64,000 nucleotides of DNA, taken from Xanthostigma xanthostigma. Taxonomy: Eukaryota; Arthropoda; Insecta; Raphidioptera; Raphidiidae. Below, in pieces: positions 34,510 to 46,539 of this stretch (its first letter is position 1; each line of letters begins with the position of its first letter). The notes beneath the pieces are model-generated. The model searched no databases. It was given only the letters and a program-made list of their open reading frames with translations, and was not told the DNA's origin. The position numbers were made by a program, and so were the translations under genes. The stretch spans positions 124,001-188,000 of the forward strand of contig OY754468.1 in the NCBI GenBank assembly GCA_963575645.1, written 5' to 3'.

Positions 34510-35660
34510 GGGGAGACCGGGTACAAAAGTAACAGCGGGTCGAAAGTAACAAATGTTCTGTAGGTTTATCCAATAGTCAAAAAACCACTTCGCTGCCCTC
34601 AGGCGATAGTCGGTGGTTCCCCCCTCACTTGTATTCAATAATCGCGCATGCCGCGCGCTGTTAAGTTGTGTGAGAAGACAATACGTGATTTCACACATCA
34701 AAAGTAAGTTTTTTGACGTTTACTTATTTAGTGTTTACTTAGTATTAAAAGGATTATATTAATCTGTATATTTGCATAGTAATACTTGATTAGATTGATT
34801 ACACAGTGTTTTAATTCGTTTTTGTCTAGCACGTTCCGTTTCAAAGTTATCTTTCATATTTTAACAAAAATGTGGTGGGGTACAAAAGTAACATAGCCCT
34901 ATGGGTACACAAGTAACATGTTACTTTTGTCCCCGCATTGATTTACTTACCTAATCTTTTTATGTTGATATTCACGAAAGGAAAGAGAAAAGGAATAAAG
35001 TCAAAGAAGGCAGCCAAAAACAAAGAAAATAAATCTGACGAAGATAGTTTGTCTTGTTTGCTTAGAAACTTTTAGCGATAGTCGACCAAATGAGCAATGG
35101 ATACAATTTATCGAATGTAAAATGATGATGCAAATTATGTGTGCCATAATTACGAGTCTGAATAGAAGACAGATACTGAATAGTCTGATTATAAAAAAAT
35201 GATTATCATATAATAATTGATCCCATTATACATACATACTTAAACTAAGAATAATTTCAAACGAGGAGTTAATAATATTGATTTGTTTTCATAAAATATA
35301 TAATTTTTGAGTATTTAAAATGCAAATGTTTATTTGTGTTATTAATACTAAGTTTTCTAATAAATAATTTGTTGATTTAACATGTCATATCATATTCATT
35401 ACAAACCCCTTTGCTCTGTTATTTTCGACCCACAACGTGTTACTTTCGACCTGCTAGCGTGGTCGAAAGTAACAACTGACGAATTTTTTTTAAGTCTCTG
35501 TAATTCATACAAAATACACAATAATAAGGTAAATCAAGATACTAATGTAAATAACATGAACGGAATTTATATATGGCTATATTAATTTCATTAAAATAAT
35601 AACACCTAACCAGAAACTAAGGTAAATATACAAATTGTTACTTTTGTACCCGGTCTCCCC
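34510..35660 (+). mobile_element. Decayed pogo-like (Tc1/mariner) element
   Basis: Inverted ends GGGGAGACCGGGTACAAAAG and CTTTTGTACCCGGTCTCCCC (24 bp with the adjoining GTAAC) are flanked by TA on each side (34508-34509, 35661-35662). Copies of the GTACAAAAGTAAC or GGTCGAAAGTAAC motif recur inside at about 34535, 34877, 34905, 34920, 35435 and 35460, perhaps transposase-binding sites. A transposase tail remnant lies near 35050-35185. Confidence 0.75.
35050..35166 (+). pseudogene. Remnant of pogo-like transposase C-terminal zinc-binding tail
   Basis: In frame from 35050 the translation reads CLVCLETFSDSRPNEQW, then IQFIECK. This resembles the cysteine-rich C-terminal tail found in many pogo-type transposases (C-x2-C, then a conserved NEQWIQC-like block). 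Here the expected later cysteines are lost, and upstream sequence is only a Lys-rich patch. The DDD catalytic domain is missing. The assignment is by resemblance to the family pattern from memory, with moderate certainty. Confidence 0.5.
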
Positions 35661-35662
35661 TA

Positions 35663-38344
35663 TATTTGATTTGCCGCTCTGATTTCATAGCCAATATTTA
35701 AAAACTACTGTTGTTTGGCAAAAATTAAGTTGGATAAAATAATTTATTTTGAACATTTTCAGCCGACCAAAAATCAGAAAATTTGAGAAAATTTTTCATT
35801 AAAATAATTGTGACGTCGGCCTTTTGTGTTTTCGCTTCTTAATTATTTTATTAGGGTCGTTGAAAAGGTATAGATAGATAGATAGATATTTATTCGTTAT
35901 ACAATACCTACAATAAATGCAGCCAAGAAGAATGCGTTGACCTTTTGACACAAAGTTCAGGCTTCGTTATTGTTATAAATTACGGTGACACAGCTGAAAT
36001 TGTAATTATTGACTTCTAGCTAATGAGTTTTTATTCCAAGAATCGACTATAGTGTTTTTCTTTTTTATTACATTCAATTTTTGAATATTTTTATAACAAA
36101 AAATACTTCAAAATTTGTATGGCAATTTGATATTCCTAGTTTGTCATTTCTTACCGAATAAAATGTGTCCAAAGTCATTTCACAGAAAAATACCATAATT
36201 TTATTGCTATCGGGTTGTTATTACATGAATTTTTTTTATTACAGATTTTATTGGCTTTTTTGCGAAACATGAATGTCAAATTTATAATAAATTAAAAAAT
36301 TATTGTAAAAAATGCATATAAAAATACTTTTTATGTCATCTTTTTTATTATTAACTTAAATTGTTAAATATAAATGTTTTTATTTTACTAAGGCTTATCT
36401 GAGTTCTGAATATTAGATTAGATTTTCATACGTGACGCCTGATCAGTGGACTAGACCGCTGTTTTTTTTCGTGGAAACAAGCGAATGAATAACAGTCCCA
36501 TATTTTGAATTTTTTTTATCACTAAAAATCTTATACGGTGTGTAAATTTAGTCTGAAATCCCAGATAATCGGCGCTCGAAATTCTTGGACGCGTCAATTT
36601 TATTTTCTGATAGTCGTCTTTTTTATATGACGTTTCCAATTTCCATTGACTCCTCTATTATAAGCCCCCAATTTTTAGGTTTTAAGCCGAGTAGTTTCAA
36701 ATTATTGTTGAAAAAGAATCGAAAAATCGGTCAGTGTTAGGCCCAGATAAACTTTGACGGTTTGCGGCCTCCTAAATCAATGAAAATTGCAAAAAGAATT
36801 CGATACGCGTGTTAAATACTTTAACTGGAACACTTTGGGTGCAATATTTGTCGAATTGAGTTTATCTTATCGTTTAGTTTTGAACTCGATTATAAATTGT
36901 GATATGAAAGTGAAATTTATAGTATTATGTAAAAATGTTTGTGAAACAACGATTTGTGTAAAAATTTGGAAAAATCCAGGAAGAACAAACGATGCGAAAT
37001 AATTGTATTTTGAATAATTTTATCGATATTAATTATTATTGTTGATTCGACGTTAAGTGATGAGCGTAATTGCAGTATGAATTCATAAATATCTCAAATG
37101 CACGAATTTTCATGGACGGGACCTTGAAAACACGTTTGTAAATTAATTAATTATTTTATAATAATAGTTGCCAGTAAATTACTATACGTTAAAAAATAAG
37201 CTAATAAAAAATTCTGCCAGAAATGCACAGCATTTTTATTAAAGAGTAATCGTTTATGTATAAGTACATTTTTTTATGTTTTTGAGTGATCTAAAGGCGA
37301 GGTTTTTTATAATTTGAATTTTTCAAGTGGAAAGTTTTCTGAAGGCAACTAAAGCCGATGAACTAAAATTTTGATATATATATATTTATTTTAGCTTATG
37401 CATTAATTTTCTTGGAAAATTCCGCATATAATGAGTGTTTATTAAAAATGCTTTTAATAATTTATCACAAAGTAATATTTTGTATTATCTGTGGACGATA
37501 AAAATATCGCATTTTTGATGCAGAATGTTGATAAACGAGGTTTATTTTATATTTCTACGATGTTACAAAAAATATAATTCGTTCACAATTTACGAAAAAC
37601 TAAAATAAACAGTATCTCTTGTATTTTTCATATTTATTGTACCTGCATAGGTATATAGTTCTATGCCGGAACAAAAATGTCAATTATATTAATCATTAAC
37701 GAACCCTTTTTTATTTATGAAGGGTTTCCACAAATCATAATTCCGCTGTCAATGATTCCAAGCCAATAATTGATTCATTTAAGTACGCACGGGTCAGCTT
37801 GGTGTTTGGTCCAGCAAGGGTTGCCCCATACAATATCTTGTATCTTTTTTTCTTTCTTAAGCTTGCCAAGGTCACAAAACAAGCAAACAATTCGATAGAA
37901 ATAATTGAGCGTATGAAAAATAGTCCACATAATACAACAAATATAGGAGACATCGGTATTCCTTACATTTTATTATTATATGTGTACAATCTATATAAAA
38001 AAAGTGAATACCTAGATTTTATATTATATATACATTAGCAGGGAAGAAAATGTATATAGATATTATATAGTACATACAATAATTAATTCACGGAGTTTGG
38101 CATTCGTCGTCAGACCTAAAATTAGCAAAGAGCTGGGGATATGATGATGATGCTTCATTTAATACACACACACACATTTGTTAGAGGGAAGTCAATGCAC
38201 TAAAATATGTACCCGATCTATTACATACACGACACCACCATTGTGTGCTTCTTGTATGTGTCTACACTCTACGGTCGCAGGACTAAACGGCTTAGATCAG
38301 ATTTTTTATCCACGTATTCCATTTTGAATAATAATGTAGTTTGT
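35663..38344. other. Long AT-rich stretch without a recognisable gene
   Basis: A (GATA)n run followed by TATTTATTCG at about 35870-35895 looks like the 3' tail of a non-LTR element in reverse orientation, with no body recognisable. The rest holds only short chance frames. Confidence 0.45.
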
Positions 38345-39147
38345 TTGTTTGCGCACAAATTACGCAAAGACTACTGACCCAAGAAACATACTACACATAG
38401 ATTTGTTGAAGCAAGTATACTTTGCTCTATGCCAGTCTGTAATTAGTTATGGTATAACTGTCTGGGGTGACACCTACAAATCAATATTAAAAATACTTGT
38501 TTCCAGTCAAAAACTCCTACTCCGGATAATCCATAAAAAACCCCGACTTTACCCCTCCTCAGAACTGTTCAATAAATTTCGAATATTGAATATTACACAG
38601 TTATATGCCAAAGCAGTTCTATCCATGTTTCATAAAAAACCTGAAAACCATATCCCTTATCATCATCCTTATAAAACAAGAATGATGTCCTACAATCCTA
38701 ATAATATACAAGTACCAAAAATGACGAAAACTTTCAGCCAAAACCACGCGGTATTCCTTGGTCCCAAACTATATAACAACATACCTGTAAAGCTCAAAAC
38801 AATTCAAAATATAAAAACTTTCAATAAAAAAATATTCAACTGGTTGTTCCATGACGAGAAATCAAAAATTATATACGACATCCTCAACTAATCTGACTGG
38901 ACTAACTGAATGGCTATTAACACATATATTATTTATAACATATAAAATGTTTAATTTATTAATATAATTATTATTTTCCTTTATTTTCATTTTCATTTAT
39001 TTAATAAGCACGTCTGCAGTAATAATTTTGGACTCCTGCCCTAGCACTGGTCACCCAAGTTGGGCAGGATATCCTCTATTTGTATATTTAGTATATTTTG
39101 TATATTTTATTGAGGAAAATAAATAAATAAAATAAATAAATAAATAA
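38345..39147 (+). mobile_element. 5'-truncated non-LTR retrotransposon (3' end)
   Basis: Contains the C-terminal coding end of a jockey/CR1-like polymerase (38349-38891), a 3' UTR of about 225 bp and an AAATAAATAAAT tail at about 39116-39147. Heavy 5' truncation plus a simple-repeat tail is the usual outcome of target-primed reverse transcription. The exact 5' junction and target duplication are not clear. Confidence 0.8.
38349..38891 (+). pseudogene. Non-LTR reverse transcriptase C-terminal fragment
   Basis: A 180-codon open frame without a true start (the first codon is TTG). It holds the region after the RT catalytic core. The YFALCQSVISYGITVWG segment (residues about 27-43) is typical of the thumb of jockey/CR1-like RTs. 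A hydrophobic and basic stretch with the FLGPKLYNNIPVKLK block (residues about 135-149) follows, near the C terminus of such proteins. The catalytic F-A-D-D motif and the endonuclease domain are absent. It is intact to its natural stop, so the insertion is probably fairly young, but it is not functional. Confidence 0.8.
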
Positions 39148-41189
39148 TTCGAATCGAGTTTCCAGAATAAAAACGCGGAGTTCAGCTTGAAGTATATAGC
39201 ATATTATAGTTTTTATTTCATCGCTGTCGAACCACTCAATCAGAAGCTGTGCAAATTTAAGACAGAATTAACTTTGTTTTTAATGAATTACATCCAACTT
39301 GTCGTTCGAAATGCTCGTACAGGACGAAGATACCTTTTGAAGCATGCAATTCACATTTCTCTTAATTCCTGCGAAGGCATTACTCTGTATATTCACTTGA
39401 AGATGTTTTTTAAGGCCAACGAGAGCCCAATACTAATTCATATTTGTTATTATACATATTTGTTTGATGATAAAATCGAAAAATCACACCTTTGCCGGTT
39501 CTTGGATTAGAACCTGGGAACTGGGGGCTCGTATAAAAGAAGAGTTCATATAAACAAGATCTCCTCGAAGATTCATACATCTTTTTTAAATTGCACAGAA
39601 CTAAAAACTAGCAAAATTGTTTTGTAATAAGACACTTTGCCTCGTGGTTGCAGATAGGTAAATAATAATCTGTAAGTAAATATGCAGATATAATCATTTC
39701 TGTGTGGTGTTGGCGATCTAAGTTTGGTCCGTGCAGTCAGAGCGTGTGTCCTTGCCGAGTTGTGTGGGAATTTCTTTGAAAACTCAGATCAATTATGCTG
39801 TGCCCGGTCAGACGCTTTAGTCGTTGAACCCGTCGACCGCCGATGTGGCAAAAACTTGCTGCGGCAATGCAATTTTCTCGTAACGCTTATAATGAATAGA
39901 ATTTCAAAGGTCAACAGAAGACGGTCGCTACCTGCCATTCTTTAATATATCTTATTGTTGGTATAAATATTGGAAATTAAAATTGTCTCTTTTGTAGATA
40001 AATAATATTATATAGATGTTCAACAGCTAAGGTCAATTATATAACAATATTAAATAGTTAATATGACCTGCTGTATTGTACCTAGTACCTACCGACAGTC
40101 AACGTTTTTTGGTTTTCTGTTAAGCTGAAATAATATCTACCAATTAGTGACTGCAGATTAAATACAATATTAAACTATGGACGAATAACTTTTATTGTTG
40201 AAGAAATAATGCACTTTGCTCCATAATTAACGATAGTCTCTTGTTTGTTCTTTGTACAACAATTGAGCGCAATTTGCAATGTTTTTGTACGCTGACGATT
40301 CTAATATGTATAATTAAATTAAAGCTAATGACGTTCCCCATTTTGTTTTACTGAATAATTTATAGAAAAAATTATAGGGAATCTGTACATAATGCTGCAG
40401 AAAACAGTAATAATTGTAAGTCAAGCTTTAAAACTTTCAAACTTGTAATTTTTTTCACTAATGCGGGAGTTTAAATATAGGTACTTATATAAAAAAACAA
40501 AGTATAAAAGTATAAAAAAATAATTCATAATTTCCTACTTTCACGAAGTAAAAAATATTAATGGCTACCGGTTTGAATTTTCTTCATGCTTCAGCCTATC
40601 TCGAATAATGGTTCAGAAAAGCCCTGTCTCGTGTTTCAGTGACCGCCGTAACGCAAGAGCGACAATAGAACCCAGTCCACAATAAATTATTGCAGTGTAG
40701 CGCGGCAACACATAGGATGTGTGTTCCGAGGCACATAGGATGCTGCGTGTTGTTTTATTTTTTATCTTTTTTTTTACTCAGAGATCTCAAGCGCTGACCA
40801 TCCGCGTTTTCGGTGCTCGCGCTCCAAAAACTGTCTGTTCATGTGGGCAGGTGCGGCACTCGCATCTGTTGTGTTACGGCACCGGTTGCTCCATAATTCT
40901 TTCTTTCTTTATGTCGCCTATCCTGCATTTTTTAAAATCGACGTCCGGCTAGTTTTTGTTTTCACCTTTTATTTTCACGCATTGCAATATTAGTTACGAG
41001 TTCTCGTCTTTTTTATTTACAATGTTAGTAAGTCGAATTCAACTTCCTTCCGCTTGTACTGGATTTCAACTAAAATCAGTCGAAAACAAATGACATTTTA
41101 TATCGTTGCAACAATGTTCGGAAAACCGACGCTGACCATCTTAATTGTCGGACGTCTCATATATTTGTATTATATTATTATCGCTACAT
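39148..41189. other. Unassigned stretch
   Basis: Frames at 39187-39510, 39724-39945 and 40719-40952 have no recognisable domain. The 39700-39900 segment is somewhat GC-richer and could be exonic, without support from splice sites. Confidence 0.4.
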
Positions 41190-41861
41190 AAAAAAAAATT
41201 GGTTGTCTGTAAAGTCGGTTTACGGACGATAGTTTTACGTGATAACGTATTCCGTAATACATAACCTAAACCTCCCAAAATTTGGTTTCAATCCGCTTAT
41301 CCTTGGTGTCGGAATGATAAGAAATGTCAAAAGTGACGTTTGCAACTTACAAAGTATTATGTTCTAATAATAATTAGTTATTCCAATACTTAACTTAGAA
41401 GGCGTTGCATTTCACAAAATACTAATGTCAAAAAATTGAATTAAACATTAGAAATGCAGCCGTTTTCATGTTAAGACAAGACATACGTTCTCTTCTAATT
41501 TCCATGTACGGCAAACAAAGACGACCGACCGCGTCGCGCCATGCATTAGACAACATTGCATTTATACAGCTATTTTTCTATATAAATTTGTATAAAAAAA
41601 CTGTTTAGGCAAATTCTGTTATACGAAATCTATGTAAAATGTTCTCCTCTTTCGTTTAAGACTGGTTTCAAACCGATCTGATTTAAATTGAGCGAGAAAT
41701 TAGCAAAAAGCACGCACAGGGTCAGGCGGAACGTTACGCGTTACGAACGTTAGGAACGTTAGGATTTAGGAACGTTACACTTTTTCGTGCATGCAGCCGG
41801 TGTTTTATCAATTTATAAGATTGGTGATTCATCAATTTATAAGACGTTATCACGTCAAAAA
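41190..41861 (-). mobile_element. ACGTGATAACGT-family MITE, copy L (type b)
   Basis: 672-bp type b copy in reverse. The interior starts CCTCCCAAAATTTGG TTTCA and contains GCAGCCGTTTTCATG, ACGACCGACCGCGTCGCGCC and AATTGAGCGAGAAATTAGC. The minisatellite contains an aberrant GGATTTAGG unit shared only with copy M, marking the two as close relatives. Confidence 0.92.
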
Positions 41862-43585
41862 CTAAATAAAAGCTTGTAAAAAGAACATTATGCAGTAGAT
41901 GCAAGTGCGTATTAACGCTTGAGACTAGTCGAGCTCGTAGGGATGGCATTTGTAGAATAATATTTGGCTAATTTATAAATATAGTGTAGAATTCATAAAA
42001 TGTAGATACTAATACACGCATTATTTTATGTAATTTTTGCTAAATTATCTGTGCTTAGACAAATTATAAGGTTCAAGCGTATTACAATTTGTACGACTAG
42101 TTTCACTCCTCTCCATGGAAATTGGCGAATTGATAACATTTTTAATCGAGTACTCGGGAAATTGTGCAAAGTCATAATACAATAATTTATGTAATTGCTG
42201 TCAGCAAAATCAAATGTTCAAAATTTCCGGAATTGCCGTCAGAGCAAGCAAATAAAATTTTTCTTTCAACAAGTCGTAATATTTTTAAAAAATTATGTGC
42301 CATTATTCGACATAAAATCTCGTTGCCAAAACATGTATGATTTTTAAAATGTAATAATTAGGTTAGTTTGTAAATAAAAATCTGGTTAAATCAATATCGA
42401 ACTATGACTGTCTCGAATTGCAATACCAATATAAAAAATAGCTTATTATAATTCGATTTTGTTGAACAGAACACGAAAACGGCTGAATCGATTTTCATGG
42501 TCGATTCAAATTGAAAATTGCGCTACGTATCGTATTATACATTCACAATTCGGAGAGATGGTTTTTTAAGTAACAGCTTCGTATCTAATTCTATGTTTGG
42601 CCGACGATTGTAGACTGTGTGAAATATATTTTACTTTTGCATCTATACTACAAATTTACAAATTTTTCGGATTGCTCCCTTTACGTGTGATTCTAGATCA
42701 ACAGGAAGTACCCCATAGATTTTGATTCCCTCCCGAGTATCAAAATACGCGGCATAAACGGCCATATCTTTTGATTGCGTTTACTTAGAAGTTTGATTTT
42801 TTTACAGCTCCAAGGGATTACAGACGTGAGTATTTGACATTTATTTCAACTTGATACCTCCGCGCGTTCCTGAGAAAAAGGGTCTCGATAGACAGACGGA
42901 CAACGAAATGTTCCTATAATAATAATAATAATCTTTATTAGTACAGATTACTGCACTAAAAGACGCAAATGAGTTCGAGAATATACATATATTAAAAAGA
43001 CACAAGTGGCAGAGTATAGTTCGTTATCGCACAGTTGGCATATTTTATCCAAGGAAGTGTTTTGCAGTTTTATTTTTGTTTTTGGCTGAAAGCTGCAATT
43101 CGGTTTCGCTTTTTTTTATTTTTGTACTGCAGACTGTATCTACATAAAATAATCAACACGTGTCAAGCTCAAAAAATATTTTTGTCACGACTCCAAATTT
43201 TTTTGTCGCGTCTTACGTAGGAAAAAAAACCGGTCGCGGAAGTCAGTACACTTTCGAAAATATTTGCAGTTCTATTTTTATTTGCAACTTTTTGGCAATC
43301 TGTTTCTTTTCTTTAACTATGTGGGTGTTCTATCAAATAATTGGGAGGGTAAATTGTCATCATTTGCATTTATATAACTGTGAATTATGGAAATTACTCA
43401 CAGGCTAAAAACGATTTTTTATTAGTTTTTTTTGTAGGAGCTAGGTATGTTTGGAGTGTGGAGATGCTTGATACTTCACATATAAGCATCTCTGCAATCT
43501 CTGCAAATAATAGGCTATAGTTAAATAACTTCTTCTTTAACATGCAATCCGCTGCAACCATTACGTAATTATAAAATATTTTTCC
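41862..43585. other. Unassigned stretch; reverse non-LTR-type tail near 42919
   Basis: An (AAT)n run followed by CTTTATTAGTACAG at about 42919-42945 looks like the reversed 3' tail of a non-LTR element. AGACAGACGGACAACG at about 42888 resembles the ends of insect dispersed repeats. The frames at 43035-43408 show no recognised domain. Confidence 0.4.
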
Positions 43586-45041
43586 TTTTGACGTGATAAC
43601 GTCTTATAAATTGATGAATCACCAATCTTATAAATTGATAAAACACCGGCTGCATGCACGAAAAAGTGTAACGTTCCTAAATCCTAATGTTCCTAACGTT
43701 CGTAACGCGTAACGTTCCGCCTGACCCTGTGCGTGCTTTTTGCTAATTTCTCGCTCAATTTAAATCAGATCGGTTTGAAACCAGTCTTAAACGAAAGAGG
43801 AGAACATTTTACATAGATTTCGTATAGCAGAATTTGCCTAAACAGTTTTTTTATACAAATTTATATAGAAAAATAGCTGTATAAATGCAATGTTGTCTAA
43901 TGCATGGCGCGACGCGGTCGGTCGTCTTTGTTTGCCGTACATGGAAATTAGAAAATAACGTATGTCTTGTCTTAACATGAAAACGGCTGCATTTCTAATG
44001 TTTAATTCAATTTTTTGACATTAGTATTTTGTGAAATGCAACGCCTTCTAAGTTAAGTATTGGAATAACTAATTATTATTAGAACATAATACTTTGACAG
44101 TTGCAAACGTCACTTTTGACATTTCTTATCATTCCGACACCAAGGATAAGCGGATTGAAACCAAATTTTGGGAGGTTTAGGTTATGTATTACGGAATACG
44201 TTATCACGTAAAATTATCGTCCGTAAACCGACTTTATATTTATATTTATATTTATTGAACGTACTCAACAGGCAAAATGCCCAATTACAGAGTAGTATTC
44301 ATAATTAATATACACGCACACAAATTATAACATAAGATATAACACAAAACAAAAAAAAAATAATAAAATGAGTTCTTACAAGTTCACATTAGTGCCAAGT
44401 ACATTAAAAATCATTTAATATAGCAGCTAGACATAAATTTACGAAGGCCAATGTCAAAAAGGTCAATCTCTGGTAATGTAAACAGATGTTTGTTTAGCAA
44501 TTGAGTCATTTGAGCAACGGGAGAACCATCATGAGCCAAAGTTGTGGGTCTTATGCTTGTGGTGAAACGAATACATTTACTCCTAGTTCTCAAATTTGGC
44601 ACAACAATGTTGAATTGAGATAGTAGGCTACTGTTGTCAATGTATCCATGCAATATTTTATACGCAAAAATTAAAAGTGCAGCCTCTCGTCGACATTGAA
44701 GTGTCTTAACATTATAAAAGTTAGTTAACTCGAGATAAGGCATAAATTTTGGGTAATAGTGCTCAAATTTGTAATGTAGAAATCTAAGGAATTTGCTTTG
44801 AACCATTTCTATTTTTTTTATGTACAAGTTAAACATCGGATTCCATATGACTGCAGCATATTCAAGTTTGGATCTAACAAAAGAATTGAACAGTATAAAG
44901 ATAACATTAATGTTAGTTAGATCTCTTGAAAAACGAGTAATAAGTCCTAAGATTCTGTATGCATCATTAACCATGGTTTCTATATGTGTCTTAAAAGATA
45001 GATTGCTCAGAAATGTGACACAGACAACCAATTTTTTTTTT
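43586..45041 (+). mobile_element. ACGTGATAACGT-family MITE, copy M (type b), split by a non-LTR insertion
   Basis: Bases 43586-44236 are a type b copy closely related to L. The right arm breaks after CCGACTTTA, a non-LTR fragment occupies 44237-45019, and the arm resumes with ACAGACAACCAATTTT at 45020-45041. This shows the order of events: MITE first, non-LTR insertion later. At the right junction the arm joins directly to non-LTR coding sequence. Confidence 0.9.
44237..45019 (-). mobile_element. 5'-truncated non-LTR retrotransposon inside MITE M
   Basis: Reads on the minus strand. The 3' tail is the (TATTTA)n-like sequence at 44237-44256, the 3' UTR runs to about 44410, and the coding fragment lies at 44411-45019. 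The truncation point abuts the last 22 bp of the MITE. No clear target duplication is visible, suggesting a small deletion or blunt join. Confidence 0.85.
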
Positions 45042-45091
45042 CGGGATATCGAAGCATTTGTTGCATCTCGACTACTGGCCAAATAACACAC
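44411..45091 (-). pseudogene. Non-LTR reverse transcriptase C-terminal fragment fused to MITE sequence
   Basis: A 226-codon open frame. Residues from about 25 onward are non-LTR sequence: NDAYRILGLITRF, then SFVRSKLEYAAVIWNP, the conserved segment after the RT catalytic core in jockey/CR1-like elements. A C-terminal region with the FLRFLHYKF block follows. The first residues (including SRKKKLVVC) are translated from the MITE right end and its flank, so the apparent start is an accident of insertion. Catalytic and endonuclease parts are missing. Not functional. Confidence 0.8.
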
Positions 45092-46019
45092 TTAAAAACT
45101 GGCATTTATGGGTTCAACAAAGACCAGAGGCGGCGAATAAAGAAATGGTAATTTAATTTTATTAAATTAACTTAATTAACTGAGTTGTTACATTATTTTA
45201 ATGAACACAAGATCTCTTTTTGTACTGTCACTTAATTTTTACTGCCACAATAGTCACGTGTCAGTAAGGTACCTTTCTTCTACACGAGTTGCCGCGCAAT
45301 TATGTTATAAGCAGTACCGTCTCTTTTCAATGCAGCGCTAGTGTAATTCCTGTCGACTGAAAAAATCGTACCTACATAAGCTACTTTGTCACTCGACTAC
45401 ATATTTAGCTGGGAACATTTTAAGTGATGCTAATTATTTACAAGTTTCGATTAATGAGAATCGTTTCGTTTTGTTTTTTTTCTTTTTTTGAATATCCGCG
45501 ATAAGTTTTTTTTTGCAGCGAAAACATGTTTACATTATTAGTTGACTAAACATACCAATTGAACTTCACCGAATAATATTATGCAAAAGTAAATTTTCAC
45601 CTTGAGATTAATTTTTAAAATAAATATCGAAATAAATTGCATTCGTTTTTATAGGCGCGAATAGCGTATAAGCTAAAGCGCCTATAATATATACACTCGC
45701 TTTGTCCCTCAATCTGTGAATCCCTTTTTTGCGTCGCGCCTATAGCTCAAAGGGAATTTTGTATTGTCATCGGAACTACACCCGCGTGTGCAAAATTTCA
45801 ACTCAATCGGATAACTGGTTTAGTAATAATTGCAAAATTTGCATCTGTAACGTATTGAGCTGGATGCGGGGTCTCATATTTGTTTTGTTGTATTTTCCGT
45901 AAAAATGTACTTTTTGTCTCAAAAAACATTCGCATGGTAGGAATTTTCCTGACACAAAGACGAGATTGTAAATATGAGTGATTTTTTTACAAACTCTATA
46001 CACTATTTGATAATAAATA
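45042..46019. other. Unassigned DNA with a probable dispersed repeat at 45655-45880
   Basis: The 45655-45880 part (GCGCGAATAGCGTATAAGC, GTGTGCAAAATTTCAACTCA) has the look of an insect dispersed repeat. No gene is evident. Confidence 0.35.
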
Positions 46020-46071
46020 ATAACGGGAAATGGAACTTTATTCTGTACAATATATTTTTATTTTTATTGCC

Positions 46072-46108
46072 AACGTTTCGTCTTAACTTAAGACTTCCTC
46101 AGGGCTCT
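46072..46108 (-). ncRNA. Hammerhead-ribozyme-like core in Penelope-like terminus
   Basis: Minus strand: GAGCC, CTGAGGA, helix II GTCTTA-loop-TAAGAC, GAAAC, GTT, GGC. CTGAGGA fits the CUGANGA consensus because the fifth base is free. GAAA is present and GTT can serve as the cleavage triplet. Helix II is perfect (6 bp). As at 29976-30014, one extra base lies before helix II and helix III is limited to the ACGT palindrome. Confidence 0.5.
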
Positions 46109-46539
46109 ATAATTGACAGATAAAATACATGATTTATATAATATGGAATTAAAATTTAAAATCAATAACATAATATTAAAAATCTGTATATATTACCAAA
46201 ATTGTAGATTATCTATTGCACATTCGTCTTTCTCTGTAACCAGTCACTATTATTTATTTTTGGAAAATCCATGGTTTTTTTATTTTTTTTCTCACAAAAC
46301 AATTTTAAAATTTTAGAATATTAAAAAACGTCTGAAAATTTTAAATGTCAAAAAACGTCTAAATTTTTTTTTTTTTTTTTTTTTAATTAAAAGTATAAAG
46401 GTGTTTCGACATTTGTCACTAATAATAATAATAATGTCATGTTCATTAAGTAAACATTATGTAACCTCATTTACACTGCATGAGTTCATAGACATAGGTA
46501 CCAATTTTTTTTTTGAACAACTCAAAATTACTTTCATTC

